58,607 nt of DNA from NCBI GenBank assembly GCA_003279655.1, contig QCHI01000009.1, positions 1 through 58,607 of the forward strand, in the 5' to 3' direction. The notes below the pieces were generated by a model that was not told the origin of the DNA, did no database searches, and was given only the letters and a program-made list of their open reading frames with translations. This DNA is from Prochlorococcus sp. AG-402-A21. Lineage in GTDB: Bacteria; Cyanobacteriota; Cyanobacteriia; PCC-6307; Cyanobiaceae. Below, piece after piece: positions 11,963-21,827 of this stretch; within the stretch, counting starts at the first letter, position 1; each line of letters starts with the position of its first letter. Position numbers and translations under genes: made by a program.

Positions 11963-12009
11963 AAATGAAGGGTAGTGGCATCTCAACAAAAATGGAGGTA
12001 AATAGAAGA

Positions 12010-12507
12010 ATGAGCAAAAAAGGAAAGAAAAAATCAAAAAAAAATTCCTCAGCTGATGGAAATCGTCGCTTAGCTGAAAATCGACAAGCGCGGTATGAAT
12101 ATGAAATCCTGGAAACACTTGAAACTGGATTAGAGCTTTTGGGAACCGAAGTTAAATCGATTAGAGCTGGAAAAGTAAACTTAAAAGATGGATTTTGTTT
12201 AATTAAAAAAGATCAAATACAACTTCATAATGTTCATATATCTCCTCATAACCATGCCGGTAAATTCTTCAATCACGAACCTCTAAGAATCAAAAAACTT
12301 CTTGCTCATCGTAAAGAAATCGAAAAATTAAAAATAAATATCGAGAGAAAAGGTTTAGCAATAATCCCTTTAAGTCTTTATCTAAAAGGCTCATGGATTA
12401 AGTTAAAACTTGGCATAGGAAAAGGGAAAAAACTTCATGATAAAAGAGCTCAAGAGAAAATTAATGACTCAAAAAGAGACGTAAAAAATGCCCTGAAACG
12501 TTTTTAA
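12010..12507 (+). CDS. smpB: SsrA-binding protein SmpB
   Basis: SmpB binds tmRNA and brings it to stalled ribosomes for trans-translation. The 165-residue protein has a lysine-rich start, then [23 protein letters not shown], the core LKDGFCLIK and [19 protein letters not shown], and the basic C-terminal tail [21 protein letters not shown] that enters the decoding centre. The open frame begins at 11965, but ATG 12010 follows a GGAGG site at 11994-11998 and gives the normal length. Confidence 0.95.
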   Translation: MSKKGKKKSKKNSSADGNRRLAENRQARYEYEILETLETGLELLGTEVKSIRAGKVNLKDGFCLIKKDQIQLHNVHISPHNHAGKFFNHEPLRIKKLLAHRKEIEKLKINIERKGLAIIPLSLYLKGSWIKLKLGIGKGKKLHDKRAQEKINDSKRDVKNALKRF

Positions 12508-12574
12508 AAGAAAATTATTTTAATACTTTTCTACTAAGTTTTTTTAGAAAACTAATACTTTAATTATTTAGATA

Positions 12575-12826
12575 TTAGTTAGTATCCAAGCTAACATTAT
12601 CGGGTGGAGGCGTTGGATCAGGATCAGCAATAAGCATATGTTGTAAAACAATTTCAGGACGCTCGCTATCTCTCCATCTAATACGATAAGCAGGCATTTT
12701 AGTCCCCCTGCTTGTCGTTTGCTCGACAGGTTCCATGACCCAACCGCGTCTTGAACGCCCTTGGGGATTTCGTTTCACAACAGCGTCCGCGTGCTTGAAA
12801 CGAAAACCAACTCTCTCGCCACTCAT
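12575..12826 (-). CDS. Conserved hypothetical small protein
   Basis: This is an 83-residue protein with no recognised family. It is basic in its first half (FRFKHADAVVKRNPQGRSRRGW) and has a central YRIRWRDSERPEIVLQHMLI and a proline/aspartate-rich tail (DPDPTPPPDN). There is no signal peptide or membrane segment. Compact, regular coding sequence between smpB and lysS on the lysS strand suggests a real gene. It lies 41 bases downstream of the start of the lysS gene region and probably has its own promoter. The RIRW/DSERPE core looks like a small beta-barrel, perhaps nucleic-acid binding, but this is a guess. Confidence 0.75.
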   Translation of the reverse strand: MSGERVGFRFKHADAVVKRNPQGRSRRGWVMEPVEQTTSRGTKMPAYRIRWRDSERPEIVLQHMLIADPDPTPPPDNVSLDTN

Positions 12827-12867
12827 CTGAACAAAATCCTTACTCGCCTATTATCCACTGTGACGGG

Positions 12868-14388
12868 TCACTTTCCAGTTTGTTTTAAATTTGATTCTGG
12901 CCGCAATAGTGGAAAAGCTATGACATCTCTAATGGAAGGACTGTCAGTTAATAGCATTACAAACCTATCTATTCCTATCCCTAAACCTCCAGTAGGAGGC
13001 ATCCCAACTTCAAGAGCATTAATAAAATCTTCATCCAAGCTTTGAGCCTCAAGGTCACCTGCTTCTTTTTTTGCCTGCTGTAAAAGTAAACGTTCTTTTT
13101 GATCAATAGGATCAATTAGTTCACTAAAAGCATTCGCAGTTTCTCTACCAACAATAAAAAGTTCAAATCTTTCAACCAAACCTTTCTTAGTCCTGTGTTT
13201 TCTAGCCAATGGAGAAATCTCAATTGGATAATCCATCACAAATGTAGGTTGGACCAGCTTAGGCTCCACTACTTGCTCAAAAGCCTCATTCAAAAGTCTT
13301 CCAACACTGTCAGCCTTATCAGGCACTTGAAGCCCCTCCCTTAGCATTTCCGATCTGGCATCGTCAACATTATCTCCAAACGACTCAAAATCTATTCCAG
13401 TGAATTCCTTAACTAATTCATGCATCGTGGCCCTTCTCCAAGGGGGTTGCAGATCTATTTCTTGCTCTTGATAATTAATTTTGGTCGACCCACAAATCTT
13501 TTCGCAAACTGTAGAAAGTAATTTTTCTGTTAAGACCATCATATCGAAATAGTCCGCAAAAGCCTCATAAATTTCCACAGAGGTAAATTCAGGATTATGC
13601 CGAGTGCTAATTCCTTCATTTCTAAAAATCCTTCCAAGTTCATAAACCCTTTGAAAACCACCCACAACAAGTCTTTTAAGATGTAATTCTGTTGCAATTC
13701 TCAAATACAAAGGCAAGTCCAATGTGTTGTGATGCGTTATGAAAGGCCTAGCATCAGCCCCACCTGCTTCTGATTGTAAAACTGGAGTCTCAATTTCAAG
13801 AAAGTCTTTTTCATCTAACCAACGTCGAATTGAACTAACTAATAAAGCCCTAGTTCTAAAAGTTTTCCTTGACTGAGGATTTACAATCAAATCTAAATAT
13901 CTTTGTCTATAGCGCTTTTCTACATCAGCAAGTCCATGCCATTTATCAGGTAAGGGCTTTAACGATTTGGACAGCATTGACCATTCGAAAACCTTAATAG
14001 AAAGTTCACCTCTATTAGTTCTCTTTAATATTCCACTAACTCCTATCCAATCACCAGAGTCAACAAGAGAAGTAACGTTTTCAAAATTATTCTTTAGATT
14101 TTCACTATTTGTCTTTTGGTTTAAGGTCGCCTTTTCCAAAAACAGTTGAACTGTGCCTGTTTCATCAGCAAGAGTAAAAAAAGCAAGTTTGCCCATCACT
14201 CTTTTAGAAGTTACGCGCCCTGCAATTGATACTTCGTCTTTTTTTTCTTCGCCATCTGGTAAGTCTGCATATTTTTCCTGCAAAGCTTCAGCAGAGTAAG
14301 TAGGTCGGAAATTCAAACCATAAGGACCTTGGCCTAGGCTTTTTAATGCTTTCGCCTTCTCAAGGCGAGTATCTCTTAATTCAGACAA
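12868..14388 (-). CDS. lysS: Lysyl-tRNA synthetase (class II)
   Basis: LysS charges tRNA-Lys. The 506-residue protein has an N-terminal OB-fold anticodon-binding domain (about 45-150, with [22 protein letters not shown]) and the class II core: motif 1 region [23 protein letters not shown], motif 2 [29 protein letters not shown] in part, and motif 3 [12 protein letters not shown]. The order and length match bacterial LysS. It is transcribed in the same direction as the response regulator upstream, 70 bases away. Confidence 0.96.
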   Translation of the reverse strand: MSELRDTRLEKAKALKSLGQGPYGLNFRPTYSAEALQEKYADLPDGEEKKDEVSIAGRVTSKRVMGKLAFFTLADETGTVQLFLEKATLNQKTNSENLKNNFENVTSLVDSGDWIGVSGILKRTNRGELSIKVFEWSMLSKSLKPLPDKWHGLADVEKRYRQRYLDLIVNPQSRKTFRTRALLVSSIRRWLDEKDFLEIETPVLQSEAGGADARPFITHHNTLDLPLYLRIATELHLKRLVVGGFQRVYELGRIFRNEGISTRHNPEFTSVEIYEAFADYFDMMVLTEKLLSTVCEKICGSTKINYQEQEIDLQPPWRRATMHELVKEFTGIDFESFGDNVDDARSEMLREGLQVPDKADSVGRLLNEAFEQVVEPKLVQPTFVMDYPIEISPLARKHRTKKGLVERFELFIVGRETANAFSELIDPIDQKERLLLQQAKKEAGDLEAQSLDEDFINALEVGMPPTGGLGIGIDRFVMLLTDSPSIRDVIAFPLLRPESNLKQTGK

Positions 14389-14458
14389 GGCAATTTATAC
14401 ATACGGTGGGGAAAATCGAAATCAAATGAAAAACCTATCAATTTTGAGCTATTAATCT

Positions 14459-15199
14459 TTAACTGGCAATAGCAGTGGGAAATTCTCCCATCCTTTGAGA
14501 AGCATAGCCAATACCTCTAACAGTCAAAATTAATTCTGGATTCCTTGGATCAGGTTCAAGCTTGCCTCTTAAACGAGCTACGTAGACATCAACAACTCTT
14601 AAATCCGCAGCTCTTCTTGGAGGGTAACCCCAAAGCTGTTCCAAAATTTCTGCTCGAGGCACAACACGACCAGGATCTCGAAATAATAATTCCAGCAAGC
14701 TAAATTCTGTATATGTTAGGCCTATTCTTTCCCCTCCTCTACTAACTTGCCTTCTATTGGTATCTACTACAAGATCACCTAGTTTCATTACGCCTTGTCC
14801 TGATGGAACCTCCCTGGGCTCGTCAACTGTAGGAGCAGGTCCAACTCTTCTCAAAATTGTCGCAATTCTTGCCTCTAACTCCTTGGGACTAAATGGCTTA
14901 GCGAGATAATCATCAGCGCCTAAATCCAAACCAGCAACTCTTTCTGAAATCGCTTCAAGAGCAGTCAAGAATATTATTGGAACACAAGACTCTGCTCTTA
15001 TTCTTCGGCAAACTGCAAAGCCATCCATTTTAGGGAGCATTACATCCAAAACCACTAAGTCTGGTGCTTCTTTGTGAAAAACCTCAAGTGCCTGCTCTCC
15101 GTCCTGTGCAGATAAAACTTGATAACCAGCAAGATTCAGCCTTGTTACCAAGACTTTCAAAACTGCTGGTTCATCATCTACAACCAAAATAGAGGTCAT
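14459..15199 (-). CDS. OmpR-family response regulator related to RpaB
   Basis: The 246-residue protein has a receiver domain (about 1-120) with DDEPAVLKVL, the phospho-acceptor Asp in LVVLDVMLPKMDG, the conserved Lys in DYLAKPFSPKELEAR, and a C-terminal winged-helix DNA-binding domain ending VDVYVARLRGKLEPDPRNPELILTVRGIGY. The ending resembles RpaB (RVVDVHISRLRAKL) rather than RpaA, but the N-terminus differs from canonical RpaB. It is therefore probably the RpaB-like paralogue that some picocyanobacterial annotations call rpaA. The likely role is control of photosynthesis or high-light genes; its sensor kinase is not in this window. Confidence 0.88.
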   Translation of the reverse strand: MTSILVVDDEPAVLKVLVTRLNLAGYQVLSAQDGEQALEVFHKEAPDLVVLDVMLPKMDGFAVCRRIRAESCVPIIFLTALEAISERVAGLDLGADDYLAKPFSPKELEARIATILRRVGPAPTVDEPREVPSGQGVMKLGDLVVDTNRRQVSRGGERIGLTYTEFSLLELLFRDPGRVVPRAEILEQLWGYPPRRAADLRVVDVYVARLRGKLEPDPRNPELILTVRGIGYASQRMGEFPTAIAS

Positions 15200-15379
15200 G
15201 AGATTAGCTGTTGCCTTGGTGACAGGAACCTCGACATTTTATCTCGTAAAAGGCTTCTTGTTATATGAAGATATCATCTTCAAGTCAGGTATTCAAAGCC
15301 CTTTGGCTAATTTAGAAGACAGAGTCCCCACTAATAAATAAGTATTTATTCTATTTTTTAAGCTTTAAGAATTTTCTTA

Positions 15380-15880
15380 TTAGTTTTTTTTATAAGTAAG
15401 AAGAAGCCACGAGGAGAAAAATGGAGCAACCAATCCAGTAATTATAACCTCAGAAATTAATACATAAAGTGACCAAGAATGAAACCAATTATCTCTTAAA
15501 ACGCTATAAAGAATAATTTTCTGAAGCCAAATCGAAAGAGCAATAAAAGCAGTTCCTAGGATGGCCATCAACCCAATATTTAAAAATAATTCGATTTTTT
15601 TATTATGCAATCCATATTGGCTCCAAATTAAAGACAAAACAAACAAAGACGGGATATAAGAAACATTGCTAATTGTAAAAGAATCTATGAAAATTCCTAA
15701 TAGAATTGAAGCAATACCTGCCTTCCAAGGACTATTATGAAGTGAAAATGGCAACAATAAAATAACAGGCCAGCATGGAGTAATTCCATTTATTTTCAGC
15801 CAATCAGGAGATGTAACTATGAAAGCTGGTAAAAAAATTATAGTGAAAAATATTAATAATTTCTTATTTTTTTTAACCAT
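15380..15880 (-). CDS. mreD: Rod shape-determining protein MreD-like
   Basis: The 166-residue hydrophobic protein has about five membrane segments (for example LLIFFTIIFLPAFIVTS and a final LVAPFFSSWLLLTYK) and no obvious catalytic motif. Identification rests mainly on position: it overlaps mreC by 8 bases in an mreB-mreC-mreD order and has the size and topology of MreD, which links MreBC to the peptidoglycan elongation machinery. MreD sequences diverge strongly in cyanobacteria. Confidence 0.8.
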   Translation of the reverse strand: MVKKNKKLLIFFTIIFLPAFIVTSPDWLKINGITPCWPVILLLPFSLHNSPWKAGIASILLGIFIDSFTISNVSYIPSLFVLSLIWSQYGLHNKKIELFLNIGLMAILGTAFIALSIWLQKIILYSVLRDNWFHSWSLYVLISEVIITGLVAPFFSSWLLLTYKKN

Positions 15881-16622
15881 TATCTTTTAAAATTTGAACC
15901 CAATCTATGGCTTCTGGCGATGCAGTTAATTGCACTATTGCGAATGGAGAAGGTAAAGCTTTTTCATTTACAAACTGAACAATTCCAATTGTTAAATTAG
16001 GCGGCAACAAAGTACTGGCTGGAGATGTGGTTACAGCATCACCAATTTTAGCCAAACTATTTTTATTTAAGAAAATTAGTTTTGGTCTATTTGTTCCCAT
16101 TCCAGTCAAAATTCCATGACGCTTAGTTCGGTCAATCCAAGCTCCCACCTGATGACCAGGATCAGTCAACAATCTAACTCTTGCAGTAAGTGGAGTGGTG
16201 CTATCAACTAGGCCTATTAAGCCTCCTGGCCCTATGACTGCTTGGCCTTTTAAAACCCCATCTTTGGCACCCTTATTAATTTCTAGCTGTTGCCACCAAT
16301 TCCTAGAAGATCGAGATATCACAGCTGCTGAAATTCTATTATCACTATTGAACTCTTTCAATGAAAGAGCTTTTCTTAAACGATTATTATCATCCTCCAG
16401 CAATTTGAGTCGAATATTTCTTTCAATATTTTCTCCTTCCTTAATCCATTCTTTTTGAGCAGAGCCAGGGAGTATGGGATTTATTAAAATTGAGTATATA
16501 TCTAAGTAACCTGCTCCTTTTGTCCAACGAACCCCAAATAATAAAATTCCAAATACAAATATTACCCATAATCTTTTTTTCAAAAGCAAATAAAAGCCTA
16601 TTTTCCCCCTGGCTTTAATCAT
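15873..16622 (-). CDS. mreC: Rod shape-determining protein MreC
   Basis: MreC is the bitopic scaffold of the elongasome, with one N-terminal membrane helix (about 13-28, LWVIFVFGILLFGVRW), a short coiled segment (NIERNIRLKLLEDDNNRLRK shortened) and a periplasmic beta-domain. The beta-domain shows AVISRSSRNWWQQLEINKG, GVLKGQAVIGPGGLIG, VRLLTDPGHQVGAWI and GILTG. At 249 residues it is near the usual size. It follows mreB by 3 bases and overlaps mreD, so mreBCD is one operon. Confidence 0.93.
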   Translation of the reverse strand: MIKARGKIGFYLLLKKRLWVIFVFGILLFGVRWTKGAGYLDIYSILINPILPGSAQKEWIKEGENIERNIRLKLLEDDNNRLRKALSLKEFNSDNRISAAVISRSSRNWWQQLEINKGAKDGVLKGQAVIGPGGLIGLVDSTTPLTARVRLLTDPGHQVGAWIDRTKRHGILTGMGTNRPKLIFLNKNSLAKIGDAVTTSPASTLLPPNLTIGIVQFVNEKALPSPFAIVQLTASPEAIDWVQILKDNG

Positions 16623-16625
16623 GAT

Positions 16626-17687
16626 TCAATCTCTAATTACATTTCTAGCAAAATCAGGCGTATCTAAAACTCTTCGCATTGATTTAAAATCATCTAAAAC
16701 CAGGCCACATCCATTGACAACACACAACAATGGATCCTCAGCTACATGAGTGAAAATTCCTGTTTCATGACTTAATAGATCACTAATCCCTCTAACCAAT
16801 GCTCCTCCACCTGCCAACATTATTCCCCTGTCAACAATGTCTGCGGCCAGTTCGGGGGGAGTTCTCTCTAGGGTCCTTTTTACAGCATCAACAATCTTAT
16901 TCAAAGGCTCTGACATAGCTTCACGTAAATCCCCTGCTTTCAAATTGATTGAACGAGGCAAACCTGAGAGTAAATGCAATCCCCTTACATCTATAGACTG
17001 CAAATCAAATTCATTAGATGGAAAAGCAGATCCAATTTTAATTTTTATCTCTTCAGCAGTTCTCTCGCCGACTACTAAATTATGTATTTTCTTTAAATAA
17101 GTAGAGATAGCATCATTGATCTCATCACCCGCAACTCTGACAGATTCACTTAAAACTGTTCCACCGAGACTGAGAACAGCTACTTCGGTAGTGCCTCCGC
17201 CGATATCAACAATCATTGTTCCAATAGGCTCTGTAACTGGCAAAGAAGCTCCTATTGCAGCAGCTACAGGTTCGTCAATCAAATGCACCTCTCTTGCTCC
17301 AGCAAGACCAGCTTCACGAACTGCTCTTCTCTCTACACCAGTCACTCCACTAGGAATACCAACAACTAGTCGAGGGGCAATAATTCCTCTGCCCTCATTG
17401 CACTTTTGAATAAATGTCTTAAGCATTTGCTCTGCGGCATCAAAATCTGCTATTACACCATCACGCAATGGCCTTACAGCACGAATATTTCCTGGTGTTC
17501 GCCCTAACATTAATTTTGCATCATCACCTACAGCCAAAGGAACTCCTTCCTCTAAATCCATAGCGACAACAGAAGGTTCTTGCAAAACAATTCCTTTGCC
17601 AGACACATAAATCAAGGTATTTGCTGTACCTAAATCGATCCCAATATCTCGGGAGAATTTGAAACGGTTAAAAAACACGGATTTCAA
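16626..17687 (-). CDS. mreB: Cell shape-determining actin-like protein MreB
   Basis: MreB is the bacterial actin that forms membrane-associated filaments guiding lateral wall synthesis. The 353-residue protein begins near DIGIDLGTANTLIYV (phosphate 1 loop) and has VVGIPSGVTGVERRAV, the phosphate 2 motif IVDIGGGTTEVAVLSLGG and the adenosine motif GIMLAGGGALVRG. It is the first gene of mreBCD and is divergent from ssb, with 76 bases between starts. Confidence 0.96.
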   Translation of the reverse strand: MKSVFFNRFKFSRDIGIDLGTANTLIYVSGKGIVLQEPSVVAMDLEEGVPLAVGDDAKLMLGRTPGNIRAVRPLRDGVIADFDAAEQMLKTFIQKCNEGRGIIAPRLVVGIPSGVTGVERRAVREAGLAGAREVHLIDEPVAAAIGASLPVTEPIGTMIVDIGGGTTEVAVLSLGGTVLSESVRVAGDEINDAISTYLKKIHNLVVGERTAEEIKIKIGSAFPSNEFDLQSIDVRGLHLLSGLPRSINLKAGDLREAMSEPLNKIVDAVKRTLERTPPELAADIVDRGIMLAGGGALVRGISDLLSHETGIFTHVAEDPLLCVVNGCGLVLDDFKSMRRVLDTPDFARNVIRD

Positions 17688-17763
17688 TCATTTGAGCAAT
17701 CATAAAGAGAGTTGAACTAAGATAAATATATTATTTAGCAACCAATAAACATCGGGGGTAAAA

Positions 17764-18153
17764 ATGGGAATAAATTCAGTCACTCTTGTAGGTAGAGCAG
17801 GAAGAGATCCTGAAGTTAGATATTTTGAATCTGGAACTGTAGTAGCAAATCTGACGATGGCTGTAAATAGAGGGAATCGAAGCGATGAACCGGACTGGTT
17901 CAATCTAGAAATTTGGGGAAAACAAGCGCAAGTAGCAGCTGATTATGTGAAAAAAGGTTCTTTAATCGGTATAACTGGTAGCTTCAAATTGGATAGTTGG
18001 AAGGATCGTAATACTGGAGAGGATAGAACTAAGCCAGTTGTTAGAGTTGATCGTCTTGAATTATTAGGATCCAAACGAGATTCTGAAAATAGTAATTTCC
18101 AAAACAACAATTCATTTAATCAGCAGTCAAGTAATGATGAAATTCCTTTTTAA
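17764..18153 (+). CDS. ssb: Single-stranded DNA-binding protein
   Basis: SSB coats single-stranded DNA during replication and repair. The 129-residue protein has an OB-fold (about 1-105; MGINSVTLVGRAGRDPEVRY, DWFNLEIWGKQAQVAADYVKKG in part), a short Asn/Gln-rich linker and the acidic tip NDEIPF that recruits partner proteins. A GGGG run lies a few bases before the ATG. It converges on the dedA gene with a 12-base gap. Confidence 0.95.
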   Translation: MGINSVTLVGRAGRDPEVRYFESGTVVANLTMAVNRGNRSDEPDWFNLEIWGKQAQVAADYVKKGSLIGITGSFKLDSWKDRNTGEDRTKPVVRVDRLELLGSKRDSENSNFQNNNSFNQQSSNDEIPF

Positions 18154-18165
18154 AAAATTTCGTTT

Positions 18166-18822
18166 TTAATTTTTAATTAGCTTGCGAAGAGTTTTATAAA
18201 TTACATTTATTAAAACTCCAGCAATAATTAAAACAATAACTGTCTTAAAGATACTTGAAAAAGGGCTAATCCATTTTTCAATGTTTGCATAATTATCACC
18301 TAAATAAAACCCTGTAATTGTTAAAAACAAGGTCCAAATCAGGCTTCCAGCAGTTGTCCAAATCAGAAAGGGGGGTATGGGCATCAACTCAACCCCTGCA
18401 GGTACTGAGATCAAAGTACGAATTCCAGGGACTAATCTCCCCCAAAAGACCAAAGATACCCCATACCTGTTAAACCATTTACGACTTCGAGCAAGATCCT
18501 GAGGATTAATTCCAATCCAACGTCCATTCTTCTTCAGCCATTCCTCAAGTTTTTCTTCATTGACTAATCTGCCAATTCCATACCAAGGCAAAGCCCCGGC
18601 AACTGTTCCTAATAAACCTGCTAAAACAACCGGTAAAAAATCTAATTGACCTTGCGAAACATAAAAGCCACCAAGAGGCATGATTAACTCCGAAGGAATT
18701 GGTGGAATTAAATTTTCCAAAAACATTGCAAGTAAGATCGCCCCATAGCCGAACCATTGGTTAGTTTCAACTGCATTTCCTATTAATACTGGTAAAGAGG
18801 ATATGAATTCAGATATTTCCAT
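18166..18822 (-). CDS. DedA family membrane protein
   Basis: The 218-residue integral membrane protein is of the DedA/VTT family. Members are half-transporter-like proteins implicated in lipid (undecaprenyl phosphate or other phospholipid) flipping and envelope homeostasis. It shows the conserved LENLIPPIPSELIMPLGGF, the GRLVPGIRTLISVPAGVELMP block with the functional Arg residues, and four or five hydrophobic segments. A single gene between ssb (convergent) and ahcY (same strand, 24 bases upstream), so it may be co-transcribed with ahcY. Confidence 0.9.
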   Translation of the reverse strand: MEISEFISSLPVLIGNAVETNQWFGYGAILLAMFLENLIPPIPSELIMPLGGFYVSQGQLDFLPVVLAGLLGTVAGALPWYGIGRLVNEEKLEEWLKKNGRWIGINPQDLARSRKWFNRYGVSLVFWGRLVPGIRTLISVPAGVELMPIPPFLIWTTAGSLIWTLFLTITGFYLGDNYANIEKWISPFSSIFKTVIVLIIAGVLINVIYKTLRKLIKN

Positions 18823-18846
18823 TTAGTTTGAATTATTTAAATAAAA

Positions 18847-20280
18847 TCAATAACGATATTGATCTGTCTTATATGGACCTTCAATTGGAACATTAATATA
18901 TTCAGCTTGTTCCTCAGTTAACTTAGTTAACTTTGCGCCTATCTTATCTAAATGAAGAATAGCCACCATTTCATCTAGATGCTTTGGTAAAACATACACT
19001 TTATTCAAATATTTAACGCCATATTTAAATAACTCAATTTGAGCTAATACTTGATTTGTAAAAGAATTACTCATAACAAAACTTGGATGACCAGTAGCAC
19101 ATCCAAGGTTAACTAATCTTCCCTCAGCTAAAAGAATTATCTTGTTACCGCTGGGCAAAGTAATGTGATCAACTTGAGGTTTAATATTTTCCCATTCATA
19201 AGACTTTAAAGAGGAAACTTCTATTTCATTATCAAAATGGCCGATATTACAAACAATGGATTCATTCTTCATCCTGATCAAATGCTCATGACGAATAACT
19301 TGAAAGTTTCCAGTGGCAGTAACAAAAATATCTACATCTTCCACCACTTCATCTAGTCTGACAACTCTAAAACCCTCCATTGCGGCTTGAAGTGCACATA
19401 TTGGATCTATCTCAGAAATCATGACTGTCGCGCCTAATCCCCTTAAAGACTGAGCAGAACCTTTTCCAACATCTCCGTACCCCATAACAAGGGCGACCTT
19501 GCCAGCCACCATTACATCTGTAGCTCTTTTAATGCCATCAACCAAGGATTCTCGACAACCATAAAGATTATCAAACTTACTTTTAGTCACAGAATCATTT
19601 ACGTTAATTGCTGGGAATACAAGTTCTCCACTTTTTTCCATTTGGTAAAGACGAGCAACACCGGTTGTGGTTTCCTCAGTAACTCCTTTTAAAAAAGATT
19701 TGGCCTTTGAATAAAAATTTGAATCTTGAGAAAGTTTTTTCTTAATAGAAGCAAATAATGCAATTTCCTCTTCATTTGAGGGGTTATCAAGAACTGAAAT
19801 ATCTTTTTCCGCTTTGCTCCCCAAAATAATCAATCCAGTCGCATCACCTCCATCATCAAGAATCATATTTGCAGATTCTCCATCTCTCCATTCAAAAATT
19901 TTGTGTGTATATTCCCAGTACTCATCTAAAGTTTCACCCTTCTTAGCAAATACTGGAACTCCTGATTTTGCTATAGCTGCAGCAGCATGATCTTGTGTAG
20001 AAAAAATATTACATGAAGCCCATCTAACTTTTGCACCAAGTTCAACGAGTGTCTCAATTAGAACTCCTGTTTGGATAGTCATATGAAGACTACCTGCTAT
20101 GAAAGCCCCTTTTAATGGTTTTTGGGATCCATATTTTTTTCTCAGAGCCATTAAACCAGGCATTTCTGTTTCAGCGATTAAAAGTTCCTTTCGCCCGAAT
20201 TCAGCCTCAGTTATATCGTTAACTACGTAATCAGTATTCTTCTCAATACTGTTGAGATTTGACTTGGTTGCTGCGAACAT
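18847..20280 (-). CDS. ahcY: Adenosylhomocysteinase (S-adenosylhomocysteine hydrolase)
   Basis: AhcY reversibly hydrolyses S-adenosylhomocysteine to adenosine and homocysteine, relieving product inhibition of methyltransferases. The 477-residue protein has [31 protein letters not shown], the NAD-binding [28 protein letters not shown] and the C-terminal Lys/Tyr tail [10 protein letters not shown]. The length matches bacterial forms with the extra insertion. It is divergent from tsaE; the starts are 24 bases apart, so the promoters must overlap or lie inside the neighbouring gene. Confidence 0.96.
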   Translation of the reverse strand: MFAATKSNLNSIEKNTDYVVNDITEAEFGRKELLIAETEMPGLMALRKKYGSQKPLKGAFIAGSLHMTIQTGVLIETLVELGAKVRWASCNIFSTQDHAAAAIAKSGVPVFAKKGETLDEYWEYTHKIFEWRDGESANMILDDGGDATGLIILGSKAEKDISVLDNPSNEEEIALFASIKKKLSQDSNFYSKAKSFLKGVTEETTTGVARLYQMEKSGELVFPAINVNDSVTKSKFDNLYGCRESLVDGIKRATDVMVAGKVALVMGYGDVGKGSAQSLRGLGATVMISEIDPICALQAAMEGFRVVRLDEVVEDVDIFVTATGNFQVIRHEHLIRMKNESIVCNIGHFDNEIEVSSLKSYEWENIKPQVDHITLPSGNKIILLAEGRLVNLGCATGHPSFVMSNSFTNQVLAQIELFKYGVKYLNKVYVLPKHLDEMVAILHLDKIGAKLTKLTEEQAEYINVPIEGPYKTDQYRY

Positions 20281-20304
20281 AGGTTTAACTCTCTATAAGA
20301 GATT

Positions 20305-20829
20305 GTGGAAAAAGATACTGAAAAACAATTCAAGGTTTTTAATTCATTTGCTCAGCAAACTAATAATTTCTGCTGGACTCTAGACCAACCTGAATCAACA
20401 ATGTCATTAGGTTCAACATTAACAAAAAAATTTCCAGATCTAAGCATTCTCCTTTTAAAAGGGCCGCTTGGAGCAGGAAAAACCACATTAGTTAAAGGAA
20501 TTGCAAAAAGTCTAAGAATTCAAGAGCCCATTACTTCTCCCACTTTCCCCTTATCACAACATTATCCTTTGGGATCCCCTCCATTGATACATCTTGATCT
20601 TTACAGAATCGAAGAAACAAATGCGGCAAACGAATTTTTTTTACAAGAGGAAGAGGAATCCAAAGCCATGGGTGCATTAATGGTAGTTGAATGGCCAGAG
20701 AGGTTATCTCTGCCAATGCCTGATGCCTGGAGAGGAAAATTCGAATATTCCTTAGAAAATCATTCCCGTTTTTTTCAGCTCATTCCTCCTTTAGATAAAG
20801 ACAATAAATTTTCAATATCTACCAAATAA
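20305..20829 (+). CDS. tsaE: tRNA threonylcarbamoyladenosine biosynthesis ATPase TsaE
   Basis: TsaE is the ATPase that works with TsaB and TsaD to form t6A37 in ANN-decoding tRNAs. The 174-residue protein has Walker A LKGPLGAGKTTLVKGIA, the conserved ITSPTFPLSQHY, the Walker B-like HLDLYRIEE and MVVEWPERL. The start used is GTG 20305. ATG 20401 would remove about 32 residues not needed for the fold, so the N-terminus is uncertain. Its 3' end overlaps the convergent PfkB gene by 55 bases. Confidence 0.88.
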   Translation: MEKDTEKQFKVFNSFAQQTNNFCWTLDQPESTMSLGSTLTKKFPDLSILLLKGPLGAGKTTLVKGIAKSLRIQEPITSPTFPLSQHYPLGSPPLIHLDLYRIEETNAANEFFLQEEEESKAMGALMVVEWPERLSLPMPDAWRGKFEYSLENHSRFFQLIPPLDKDNKFSISTK

Positions 20830-21791
20830 GGTTGTGCGTCGATAGCTCCTACTCCTTTGCAAACGTGAGAACCGCATGCAATTCCAAATTGAATAATATC
20901 TTCAGCAATTTGTTGACTGATTTGATCAAGCTCAATGGAGGTGAGTTTAAAAATTAATCCTGCTGTAAATGCATCACCAGCTCCAGTCGTATCAACAACA
21001 GAGGAGGGGGCAATCGCCAATGATTTACCGATGTGATTATTTAGTCGCCATGAAATAGGATTTGATCCATCAGTCACAACAACTGATGGTCTATTAGCAA
21101 GGGATGAAGAAATTGCAGTTGGATCATCGGTGTTAAAAAACCATTGGGCCTCCTCTTTTGCGAGCTTGATTAATGAAACGTTTTTTAAAATTGAAAATAT
21201 TTGATTTTTTTCTTTCAAAGAGGGTTCTAAGACTTTGGAAACTTGGTTTCGCCAAAAAGTTGGGCGCCAATTAAGATCCAAAGCAATCTTTATTCCTGCA
21301 TGCAAAGCATTTTCAATACACCACAAAAAAGCTTTAGATGATATTTCGGAAGCCAAAGGAATTGTTCCCAAAACTAACCATTGCGCATTTTCTACAACCA
21401 ATGGCCAGTCTCGAATAATTTGTTCCCGCGATATGGCTTGATCGGCAAATCCCAAGCCTTTATCACCCTCAAATCCTTCAAAAAATCTTTCTCCATCAGA
21501 ATCTCTACGAACCAATACAACTCTTGTTGGACGCAGAGGATCCTGCTGTAATCCAGAAGTATTAATCCCTCTCTTAATTAATAGATTCTTAAAATTTTTC
21601 CCAAAAGTATCATTTCCTAAAGAGCTAATAAAAGAAACATTCGATCCAAGACGACTTAAGGCACAAGCAACATTAGCTGGCGCGCCCCCAAAACAATCTG
21701 TTACTGGCAAATCACAAGATGGGTCTCCTCCTGGAGGGCCAAGTCGATCTATTAAAGCTTCTCCAATTGAAATTACATTTCCAGTATGCAT
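20775..21791 (-). CDS. PfkB family carbohydrate kinase (fructokinase-like)
   Basis: The 338-residue ribokinase-fold sugar kinase starts with VISIGEALIDRLGP, has the first PfkB signature region FGGAPANVACALSRLG and ends with the catalytic signature DTTGAGDAFTAGL, in which the second Asp is the base. The N-terminal pattern is that of bacterial fructokinases (ATP + fructose to fructose-6-P), but substrates in this family cannot be read safely from sequence. It overlaps tsaE 3' to 3' by 55 bases. Marine picocyanobacteria handle sucrose, which fits a fructokinase. Confidence 0.88.
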   Translation of the reverse strand: MHTGNVISIGEALIDRLGPPGGDPSCDLPVTDCFGGAPANVACALSRLGSNVSFISSLGNDTFGKNFKNLLIKRGINTSGLQQDPLRPTRVVLVRRDSDGERFFEGFEGDKGLGFADQAISREQIIRDWPLVVENAQWLVLGTIPLASEISSKAFLWCIENALHAGIKIALDLNWRPTFWRNQVSKVLEPSLKEKNQIFSILKNVSLIKLAKEEAQWFFNTDDPTAISSSLANRPSVVVTDGSNPISWRLNNHIGKSLAIAPSSVVDTTGAGDAFTAGLIFKLTSIELDQISQQIAEDIIQFGIACGSHVCKGVGAIDAQPYLVDIENLLSLSKGGMS

Positions 21792-21827
21792 GTCTAATTA
21801 ATTATCAATAAAGTCATTATTAGTGAT

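Noticed and set aside
11963-12118. 52-codon N-terminal extension of RuvB
   Set aside because: The extension is Phe-rich and hydrophobic, overlaps the smpB start and has no counterpart in RuvB. ATG 11962 gives the normal protein.
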